Source: Spirulinaceae cyanobacterium SM2_1_0 (lineage in GTDB: Bacteria; Cyanobacteriota; Cyanobacteriia; Cyanobacteriales; Spirulinaceae). Taken from it: a DNA stretch of 46,725 bases. Of the stretch, positions 8,261-14,695 are shown in pieces. The translations under genes and the position numbers were made by a program. The stretch is taken from contig JAAUTY010000034.1 of NCBI GenBank assembly GCA_012031265.1, positions 1-46,725 of the forward strand, written 5' to 3'. The notes under the pieces were generated by a model. It ran no database searches, was not told the DNA's origin, and saw nothing but the letters and a program-made list of their open reading frames with translations. Position 1 is the stretch's first letter, and each line of letters opens with the position of its first letter.

Positions 8261-9444
8261 GCACCCGCCTCGAGCCGGGATGTGAAAAGGCGTCATGGGT
8301 ACAACTGCTGAAGCGTCGCTCCCTGTTGACGGCGTTGGCAGCGACGGCGACTCTGGCTACTGTGTCACGACTGTCGGCTTGCAGTCGTTCTGAGCGGCTC
8401 GTGCCCATGAACTCTGAAGAACTGCTCGCAAGTGAGGCGCGCTTTGCCCTCCCCGACGAGGCCGCCCCCCATGAATGTACCTGGATGGCTTTTGGGGCGA
8501 GTGCTGCGATCTGGGGGCGATCGCTCTTGACCGGTGTGCAAGACAATCTGGCGGCGATCGCCCGCACCATTGCCCAGTACGAATCGGTCAAGTTGCTGGT
8601 ACGAGACGCTGAATATGAACTGGCGGCGGCGAAGTGCGGGACAGCGGTAGAGCTGATCGTCTGCTCGCTGAATGATCTCTGGGTGCGCGACAGTGGCCCC
8701 ATCTTTGTGCAGGAGACCCAGGGGCAAAAGGCGGCACTCGACTTCAACTTCAACGGCTGGGGCAACAAGCAGGCTCACCGCCGCGATGCTGAGGTCGCCC
8801 GCTTCATCGCCCAGCAGGCAGCCGTTCCCCGAGTGGTCACCGATCTCGTGCTCGAAGGCGGCAGCATCGAAGTGGACGGCCAAGGCACGGCGCTGATGAC
8901 CGAGAGCAGCGTCCTCAATGCCAATCGCAATCCCGGCTTGAGCAAAGCCGACTGCGAAGCGATTTTGCAGCCGTTGCTGGGGCTGCAAAAAATTATTTGG
9001 TTGCCGGGAATCGCCGGTCGCGACATCACCGACGGTCACATCGATTTCTATGCCCGGTTTGCGCGCCCCGGCACGGTCGTCGCGGCGCTGGAATTGGATT
9101 CCACGTCATTCGACTACGAGGTGACGCGCCGACATTTAGAAATCTTGCAGGCGGCAACCGACGCCGACGGCTGCCCGCTGGAGGTGATCGAGATTCCCGG
9201 CCCGGAAACGGTGCGCCCTGAATTCGACAGCGCTGATTTCGCGGCGGGCTACATCAACTTCTACGTGTTCAATGGCGCGGTGCTGCTGCCGGAATTTGGC
9301 GATCGCGCCGCCGATCGCCGTGCCCAGAACACCTTGACGGCCCTATTTCCTGACCGCGACATCATTACCCTTAATATCGATGCGATCGCCGCAGGCGGCG
9401 GCGGCATCCACTGCACCACCCAGCAGGAACCGGCGCTGGATTGA
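8251..9444 (+). CDS. Agmatine deiminase family protein with Tat/lipoprotein-like leader
   Basis: Agmatine deiminases (guanidino-group-modifying superfamily) turn agmatine into N-carbamoylputrescine and ammonia. The family pattern is intact: the core begins ALPDEAAPHECTWMAFG, NDLWVRDSGP carries the Asp/Arg pair, EGGSIEVDG and GHIDFYARF supply the active-site His region, and GGGGIHCTTQQEP supplies the nucleophilic Cys388. The start is unusual: KRRSLLTALAATATL is a twin-arginine-like leader ending in the lipobox LSAC. The protein may therefore be exported and lipid-anchored, while most family members are cytoplasmic. The only in-frame start before the leader that I see is TTG at 8251, overlapping the regulator gene. 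It may also act on peptidyl-arginine-like substrates; this cannot be decided from sequence. Confidence 0.88.
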   Translation: MLLSTRLEPGCEKASWVQLLKRRSLLTALAATATLATVSRLSACSRSERLVPMNSEELLASEARFALPDEAAPHECTWMAFGASAAIWGRSLLTGVQDNLAAIARTIAQYESVKLLVRDAEYELAAAKCGTAVELIVCSLNDLWVRDSGPIFVQETQGQKAALDFNFNGWGNKQAHRRDAEVARFIAQQAAVPRVVTDLVLEGGSIEVDGQGTALMTESSVLNANRNPGLSKADCEAILQPLLGLQKIIWLPGIAGRDITDGHIDFYARFARPGTVVAALELDSTSFDYEVTRRHLEILQAATDADGCPLEVIEIPGPETVRPEFDSADFAAGYINFYVFNGAVLLPEFGDRAADRRAQNTLTALFPDRDIITLNIDAIAAGGGGIHCTTQQEPALD

Positions 9445-9452
9445 AGTTCGCG

Positions 9453-9683
9453 TCAGCCCCCGCCGACGATGGTGACGATCTCGAGGCGATCGCCGGCCGC
9501 CAACTGCGTCGTCGCCCAATACTGACGGTGGAGAATTTCGCCATTGTACTCAATCGCGATCAGGCGGGGATTGAGCTGCTGCTGAGCCAGAAAATCGGGC
9601 AGCGGCTGTTGCGGCGGACAGTTGACAATCTGACCATTCAATTGAATGACGATCTCGGGCGGAAAATCAGTCACGGGCAGCAT
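9453..9683 (-). CDS. thiS: Sulphur carrier protein ThiS
   Basis: ThiS is a ubiquitin-like sulphur carrier whose C-terminal glycine is adenylated and thiocarboxylated to supply sulphur to the thiazole ring of thiamine. The product ends in IVTIVGGG, the required GG terminus, and starts with the beta-strand IVIQLNGQIVNCPP. The ORF of 76 residues is close to the usual 65-70. Its first 17 bases overlap the end of thiE, which lies upstream on the same strand, so the two are translationally coupled. The end is nine bases from the convergent agmatine deiminase gene. Confidence 0.93.
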   Translation of the reverse strand: MLPVTDFPPEIVIQLNGQIVNCPPQQPLPDFLAQQQLNPRLIAIEYNGEILHRQYWATTQLAAGDRLEIVTIVGGG

Positions 9684-10701
9684 GGGCTAGCTCAGCAGTC
9701 ATGTGTTGCGCCACCAGACGCGGCTGCTCAGCAACCATCAGCGCCCGCACCACCGCGACGCGCTGCGCGCCCGCCGCGATGACAGCGCTCAAATTTTGCG
9801 GCTCGACGCCACCAATGGCATACCAGGGCAGTGGACAATGCTCAGCGGCGTAGCGGACATAATCAAGACCGGCGGCGGCTTTGTTAGGTTTCGTAGGCGT
9901 GGCATAGACGGGACCGACGCCGACATAATCTGCCCCCTCAGCGATCGCCCGCTGCAACTCTTCCGGATTGGTGGTCGAGCGCCCGATCAGACGCTGCGGC
10001 CCCAGCACCTGGCGCGCCACACTGATCGGCACATCATCTTGACCCAGGTGGACGCCGTCAGCATTGACCGCCAGCGCCAGATCGACGCGATCATTGACGA
10101 TAAACAGAGCCTCATGCTGGTGACAGACCTGGCAGAGCTTCTCTGCTTGCAGCAGCTTCTCGCTGTCGTCCAGCTCCTTATCGCGGTATTGCACCAGCCG
10201 CAGACCGCCCTTGAGCGCCGCTTCAACAGTATCGTAAAGGTTCTCAATCGGTGCCGTAACCAGGTAGAGACGCGCTTGGGCCAGTTGCTGGTGGCGGGGA
10301 CGGTCAAGGAGATTACTCTCTAGGGTGTAGACCTGGTACCGCATTTGCTTGCAAGTCAGAGCCATTTCCGAATTGTAGAGCTTGCTGTACTCCTCCAGGA
10401 CTCGCAACGCCTCTTGGATTCGGCAGAGATTGGCGCGCAGCAAATGGTCGAGACTGAGGCGCGATTCCTCGTCCGGGTGGGTCAACTGCGTGCCCAGATC
10501 GCCCGGCGTATCGCGGGCCGCACGCAGCTCGTCATGGTGCCAAGCCGCCAGTGTCTGCCGCATCTGCTTGCAGTGGGCCGCGAGGGACTGCTGATTGAGT
10601 CCGAAGCGGCACCATTCCTCAATGATCCGCAGACCTTCGCGGGCGCGGTCGAGGTTGGCATCGAGAATGCGGTGGATGGCGGCGGTGTAAGACTCGCCCA
10701 T
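9667..10701 (-). CDS. thiE: Thiamine-phosphate synthase with N-terminal extension
   Basis: ThiE joins the pyrimidine and thiazole phosphates to form thiamine phosphate. The C-terminal TIM barrel (about residues 140-344) has VQYRDKELDD, FIVNDRVDLALAVNADGVHL and GQDDVPISVARQ, plus the phosphate loop YAIGGVEPQNL. The first 130 residues form a helical domain (ILDANLDRAREGLRIIEEWC) found in cyanobacterial and some other ThiE proteins. It is absent from short ThiE enzymes and explains the 344-residue length. Its role is not established from sequence. The gene precedes and overlaps thiS. I found no TPP riboswitch in the upstream 100 bases. Confidence 0.94.
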   Translation of the reverse strand: MGESYTAAIHRILDANLDRAREGLRIIEEWCRFGLNQQSLAAHCKQMRQTLAAWHHDELRAARDTPGDLGTQLTHPDEESRLSLDHLLRANLCRIQEALRVLEEYSKLYNSEMALTCKQMRYQVYTLESNLLDRPRHQQLAQARLYLVTAPIENLYDTVEAALKGGLRLVQYRDKELDDSEKLLQAEKLCQVCHQHEALFIVNDRVDLALAVNADGVHLGQDDVPISVARQVLGPQRLIGRSTTNPEELQRAIAEGADYVGVGPVYATPTKPNKAAAGLDYVRYAAEHCPLPWYAIGGVEPQNLSAVIAAGAQRVAVVRALMVAEQPRLVAQHMTAELAHAARD

Positions 10702-10854
10702 AGCAGCATCTGACCAAATGGCAGCAATTGGTATGTCATCACCGGCGCGCTCGCCGGTCTCAACGTCTTATCCTAGCAATCTGTGGCGAGGGTGATATTA
10801 ATTTGTGGTGTCTGGAGAGAAAGGGCGAAAATACCTGTCCCGGGCGACCTCCGC

Positions 10855-10994
10855 CAACACCCCAAATCCCTCTCCCAGAGCGGGAGATGGGCTTCCAACT
10901 CCCGCTCTGCCCGCTTGGGAGCAGAGGTTGGGGGATGTAGATGCGCAGCGGCTGCTCGCAGAGTGGGCAACCGTAATGCCAAAGTGGGATGCTC
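10855..10994 (-). repeat. Dispersed repeat family B, copy 1
   Basis: Read on the minus strand, this segment matches 38954-39092 over most of its length. It begins with a version of GCATCCCACTTTGGCATTA, followed by GTTGCCCACTCTGCGAGCAG, CCGCTGCGC and TCTACATCCCCC. It ends with a CTCTCCC...GGGAGAGGGATTTGGGG arm. The internal CTCCCGCTCTGGGAG-type palindromes could fold. No protein is encoded. It fills most of the spacer before the amino acid permease gene and abuts a copy of the CTAG-end element. Confidence 0.75.
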
Positions 10995-11003
10995 CCATCG
11001 TCT

Positions 11004-11108
11004 ACGAGTACAAGGCGGCGGAAATGAGATGCCCATTCAGGAGCCGTAGGATGCCCGTATTGTCTGCACTCATCACTCAGAACTCAAAATTCCGCGTAGC
11101 GGTACTAG
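11004..11108 (+). mobile_element. CTAG-end miniature element, copy 1
   Basis: About 105 bases match the copies at 16998-17108 and 35657-35760. It starts (C)GAGTACAAGGCGGCGGAAAT and ends AATTCCGCGTAGCGGTACTAG. The two ends are imperfect inverted repeats (CTAGTAC...GCGGAA against TTCCGC...GTACTAG), with a non-coding centre containing ACTCAGAACTCAAAAT. The first base pair of the left end is mutated (CGAG instead of CTAG). The right-hand CTAG overlaps the end of the permease gene: its CTA at 11105-11107 is the permease TAG stop. Confidence 0.75.
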
Positions 11109-11836
11109 CTACTCCGCCGCAAGCGCCCCTCCAAAATATTCGTCGCCAAGGTCAAAACCATGACCATAACGTAGTAAATGATCGCGACAATCAAGAGCGG
11201 TTCAAAGTAGATATACTTCTCCGCACCAACAATCTGAGCGCGCCGCAACAGATCCTGTGCGCCAATGGTCGCGACCAACGAGGAATCCTTGAGCAACGCA
11301 ATCGTTTCATTGACGAGAGCTGGCAGGATGTTTTTAATCGCCTGGGGCAAAATGATGTCTAGCATCATCGGCTTATAAGTCACCCCCAGAGACATGGCTG
11401 CCTCAGTTTGTCCGCGATCAACCGCTAAGATTCCGGCGCGGATCACCTCAGAAACATAGGCTCCCGAATTTAAGGAAAAGGTGATGACGCCCGCTTGCAA
11501 GGGCTGGATATTGAATCCGGTCAATTGCGGTGTCGCAAAGTAGATGACTGACAGGGTTACCAATAGGGGGACACCTCGGAATACCGAGGTGTAAGCCATG
11601 CCAAACCAGTACAGTGGTTTGAAGCTGGAGATTTTGAATAGCGCTAGCACTGTTCCCCAAATGAAGCCCAAAATGAGCGAGATCAGCGTAAATCGTAGGG
11701 TGACCCAAACGCCAGCGAAGATAAACGGCAAACTAGGAATAACGGCGTTGAAATTCAAATCCAACGCTGCGAGCAAAGAGATTGGCTGTAACTCAAGCAG
11801 GGGTGAAACAGCCAATGCAGCCACGATCAGTACCAA
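11105..11836 (-). CDS. Polar amino acid ABC transporter permease
   Basis: The 243-residue protein is an HisM/GlnP-type inner-membrane permease of an amino acid importer. It has hydrophobic segments near residues 1-20, 36-60, 68-90, 95-130 and 210-235. The EAA loop that contacts the ATPase reads EAAMSLGVTYKPMMLDIILP followed by QAIKNILPAL. The N-terminal TLRFTLISLILGFIWGTVLA is typical of this family. It lies one base after the stop of the binding-protein gene, using a TTG at 11836. The TAG stop is supplied by the end of a CTAG element. No ATPase is adjacent; a matching one is at 28.5 kb. Confidence 0.93.
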   Translation of the reverse strand: MVLIVAALAVSPLLELQPISLLAALDLNFNAVIPSLPFIFAGVWVTLRFTLISLILGFIWGTVLALFKISSFKPLYWFGMAYTSVFRGVPLLVTLSVIYFATPQLTGFNIQPLQAGVITFSLNSGAYVSEVIRAGILAVDRGQTEAAMSLGVTYKPMMLDIILPQAIKNILPALVNETIALLKDSSLVATIGAQDLLRRAQIVGAEKYIYFEPLLIVAIIYYVMVMVLTLATNILEGRLRRSS

Positions 11837-12667
11837 CTATTCTGTATCCCCACCTTGTTCAGCGTAGTATTCCTCAAACCACTTGGTAATCAGGGCGTCG
11901 AGTTCACCATTGTCTTGCATCGCTTGGAGCACTGCTTCAAACTCCTCGCGTAGTTCCGAGTCTTTGGGGAAGGCGATCGCCGAACCCGAGGCTTCTTCAC
12001 CGCCTGCGATCGTTGAAAACTCGAGATCAGGATTGTTAGCGATATAACCCTTCGCCACCGTGTCCTCAATGATGGCGGCATCAATCCGACCCGCTTTCAT
12101 TTCTTGGATGAGTTCGCTGATCTTATTGCGCGACTCGATGGTGATGTCGCCAATTTCCTCGGCCTTTTCTTTTGCCTCGTTCTCTTGGATTGAGCCTAGT
12201 TGCACACCGACCGTCTTGCCCGCGAGGTCTTCGTAGCTCTCAAAACCAGACCCGGAAGCGGCGACGATTGTATTTTTGGCATCGTAGTAGATGCTGGAGA
12301 AATCGACATTCTCCTCGCGCTCTGCGGTCGGTGTCATCCCTGCCATCGCGAAGTCAGCCCGCCCCGATTGCAGGGCGGGGATAATGCCGTTGAAATCCAT
12401 ATCGCTGATTTCTAGCCCGTAGCCCAGCTCGCTGGTGATGTACTTCGCGATGTCGATGTCAAAGCCAACCGGCTCGCCCTCGCCACGCTCAGTTTCAAAG
12501 AACTCGTAGGGGGGGTAATCGGCTGACGTAGCCATCACCAAGGTTTTCGTTTCGCCATCACCCGCATCAGCGTCTGTGGCGGCCTCATCACTACCACAGC
12601 CAGCGATCGCGCTGGTCAGCAGTGAAGCGGTCAGGGCAAGGGAGATCAGCCAATCTCTACGTTTCAT
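11837..12667 (-). CDS. Amino acid ABC transporter substrate-binding lipoprotein
   Basis: This is a periplasmic solute-binding protein (family 3), anchored by lipid. The leader MKRRDWLISLALTAS ends in the lipobox IAGC with the modified Cys at residue 24, followed by an acidic linker. The mature domain has SADYPPYEFFE, GFDIDIAKYI and MDFNGIIPALQSGRADFAMA, the signature of polar amino acid or glutamine/histidine binders. QLGSIQENEAKEKAEE and AAIIEDTVAKGYI are the hinge-side segments. It is the first gene of a two-gene unit with the permease. The substrate cannot be told from sequence; the shape of the pocket is most like glutamine, arginine or histidine binders. Confidence 0.93.
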   Translation of the reverse strand: MKRRDWLISLALTASLLTSAIAGCGSDEAATDADAGDGETKTLVMATSADYPPYEFFETERGEGEPVGFDIDIAKYITSELGYGLEISDMDFNGIIPALQSGRADFAMAGMTPTAEREENVDFSSIYYDAKNTIVAASGSGFESYEDLAGKTVGVQLGSIQENEAKEKAEEIGDITIESRNKISELIQEMKAGRIDAAIIEDTVAKGYIANNPDLEFSTIAGGEEASGSAIAFPKDSELREEFEAVLQAMQDNGELDALITKWFEEYYAEQGGDTE

Positions 12668-13153
12668 AAGCGCTCAAAAATTTCACAGCCATACATCTGT
12701 AAGCACAGGAGATTATCAGAATTTCTCTCTGAAAATCGTATTCGATACTGCATTCTCAATGGCTCTCCAGGATCTATGGTGATAATCTGGAGCTTTCAGA
12801 GCTGAAATCCCCGCCTGATAAGGTATTCAGGAATTCGCCTTGAGGAATTCTGTATCATCAATACACTTCCCCCACCACAATTCCTGGAGAGCCTTCTCAA
12901 TGAGCAGTTTATGCTGGCGATCGCGCTCCAGGGTAACAACGTGCTGTTAAAGCTGTATTCTTCCAAATATGCGGCGCTTTGGATTTTTTTAAGATTTCCC
13001 GGGTGGCATTCCCGAAATTTTGCTCGGTATTGGCCCGAAATTTTAATGTGAGTCTTAATTTCTTCTTTAGAACAGCCGTCGAAACTTCAGGCTAACTTAT
13101 AGGCTGTAGACTGGCGAATATTGCGACTTGCTAGCAGAGAGGTTACTGGGCAT
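12668..13153. other. Divergent regulatory region between binding protein gene and gnd
   Basis: Almost 500 AT-rich bases without a protein gene separate two divergent transcription units. The segment holds a long-armed inverted repeat (12761-12893) and two direct copies of CCCGAAATTTT at 13011-13021 and 13034-13044. It probably contains the promoters of both flanking units, though I could not place clear -35/-10 pairs. Confidence 0.5.
12761..12893. repeat. Inverted repeat with 12-bp perfect arms
   Basis: GGCTCTCCAGGA at 12761-12772 is the exact reverse complement of TCCTGGAGAGCC at 12882-12893, with 109 bases between. The trinucleotides around the arms also agree (TCTCAAT beside both). Between the arms, AGGAATTC occurs twice. 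It could be the ends of a small decayed element or a folded leader RNA of the divergent genes. Confidence 0.45.
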
Positions 13154-14572
13154 ATGGCTAAGCGTAGCTTTGGCGTCATTGGGTTGGCAGTGATGGGGGA
13201 AAATCTGGCGCTGAATGTAGAGAGCCGAGGTTTTCCGATCGCTGTGTATAACCGCACCGGCGCGAAGACCGAGGAGTTCATGGCAAAGCGTGCCCAAGGC
13301 AAGGATGTCAAGGCGGCTTACTCCTTAGAAGAATTTGTCCAGACGCTGGAGCGACCGCGCAAAGTCCTGGTGATGGTCAAGGCTGGCAAGCCCGTGGATG
13401 CGGTGATCGACCAACTCAAGCCGCTATTAAACGAAGGCGACACGATCATTGATGGTGGCAACTCGCTCTACGAAGATACCGAGCGCCGGACTCGTGAACT
13501 CGAACCGACCGGGATCGGCTTCGTGGGCATGGGGGTCAGCGGGGGTGAAGAAGGGGCCCTGAACGGGCCGAGCCTGATGCCGGGCGGGACAGCCGCGTCG
13601 TATGAAGATCTCGAGCCGATCCTGACCAAAATCGCTGCCCAGGTTGATGATGGGCCTTGTGTCACTTACATCGGTCCGGGTGGCGCGGGTCACTATGTCA
13701 AGATGGTGCACAACGGCATTGAGTACGGTGATATGCAACTGATTGCTGAAGCCTACGATCTGCTGAAATTTTGCGTGGGTCTCAGTAACGAGGAACTGCA
13801 TGAAGTTTTCGCGGCCTGGAATCAAACGGAAGAGCTGAACTCATTTCTGATTGAGATTACGGCGGATATTTTCAAGTACAAAAGTGAGGGCAAGCACCTG
13901 ATCGACCTCATTTTGGACGCGGCGGGGCAGAAAGGGACGGGGCGTTGGACAGTAGTGAGTGCCCTTGAACTGGGGGTTCCGATTCCGACCATTTTTGCTG
14001 CGGTGAATGCCCGTATTGTCTCTGCTTACAAAGCGGAGCGTCAGCAGGCCGCCCAAGAACTGCAAGCCGTGACGACGCCATTTAGCGGCGACAAGCAAAC
14101 CTTCATCGATCAAGTCCGCGATGCTCTTTACTGCTCGAAGATGTGTTCTTATGCTCAGGGGATGGCGCTGTTGGGCAAAGCCTCGCAGGAGTTTAACTAC
14201 AACTTGAATTTGGCGGAAGATGCCCGGATTTGGAAGGGGGGCTGTATCATTCGTGCTGGCTTCCTGGACAAGATCAAGACGGCGTTCAACCAGAATCCAA
14301 AACTGCCCAATTTACTGCTGGCACCTGAGTTCAAGCAGAGTATTCTTGACCGTCAGGAAGCGTGGCGTGAGGTGCTGACGATTGCGAACCGCACTGGGAT
14401 CGCGGTGCCGGCTTTCAGTGCTTCGCTCGATTACTTCGATAGCTATCGGCGCGATCGCCTGCCGCAAAACCTGACCCAAGCGCAGCGCGATTACTTTGGT
14501 GCTCACACTTACGAGCGGTTGGACAAGCCGCGTGGCGAGTTCTTCCATACGGAGTGGATGAGCGGCAGCTAG
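13154..14572 (+). CDS. gnd: 6-phosphogluconate dehydrogenase (decarboxylating)
   Basis: Gnd oxidises 6-phosphogluconate to ribulose 5-phosphate with NADP in the oxidative pentose phosphate pathway. From the ATG at 13154 the protein has 472 residues, the family length. It begins MAKRSFGVIGLAVMGENLAL, the NADP-binding loop. The family signature MGVSGGEEGALNGPSLMPGG and the catalytic KMVHNGIEYGDMQLIAEAYD are intact. The C-terminal tail YFGAHTYERLD binds in the dimer. A TTG further upstream (13121) would add residues not found in the family. A strong terminator follows. Cyanobacteria use this pathway heavily for dark NADPH. Confidence 0.97.
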   Translation: MAKRSFGVIGLAVMGENLALNVESRGFPIAVYNRTGAKTEEFMAKRAQGKDVKAAYSLEEFVQTLERPRKVLVMVKAGKPVDAVIDQLKPLLNEGDTIIDGGNSLYEDTERRTRELEPTGIGFVGMGVSGGEEGALNGPSLMPGGTAASYEDLEPILTKIAAQVDDGPCVTYIGPGGAGHYVKMVHNGIEYGDMQLIAEAYDLLKFCVGLSNEELHEVFAAWNQTEELNSFLIEITADIFKYKSEGKHLIDLILDAAGQKGTGRWTVVSALELGVPIPTIFAAVNARIVSAYKAERQQAAQELQAVTTPFSGDKQTFIDQVRDALYCSKMCSYAQGMALLGKASQEFNYNLNLAEDARIWKGGCIIRAGFLDKIKTAFNQNPKLPNLLLAPEFKQSILDRQEAWREVLTIANRTGIAVPAFSASLDYFDSYRRDRLPQNLTQAQRDYFGAHTYERLDKPRGEFFHTEWMSGS

Positions 14573-14581
14573 GGTTGCAGT

Positions 14582-14631
14582 GGGCTAGATTCTCGGCGGT
14601 TCGGGTCTACCGAGAATCTAGCCCTCGTTTT
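14582..14631 (+). terminator. Intrinsic terminator of gnd
   Basis: GGGCTAGATTCTCGG at 14582-14596 pairs perfectly with CCGAGAATCTAGCCC at 14610-14624, a 15-bp stem with a 13-base loop, followed by TCGTTTT. It starts nine bases after the gnd stop. It may also end transcripts of the convergent lytic transglycosylase gene. Confidence 0.85.
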
Positions 14632-14695
14632 GATTGCAATCAGTCGGTTTTTGTAGAGCGGCGAACCGGCCGCCAATGGCGATCGCTCCTCGGCG

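Noticed and set aside
10702-10800. Possible TPP riboswitch upstream of thiE
   Set aside because: The CUGAGA and ACCUGAU-type conserved parts of the THI-box were not found in either orientation.
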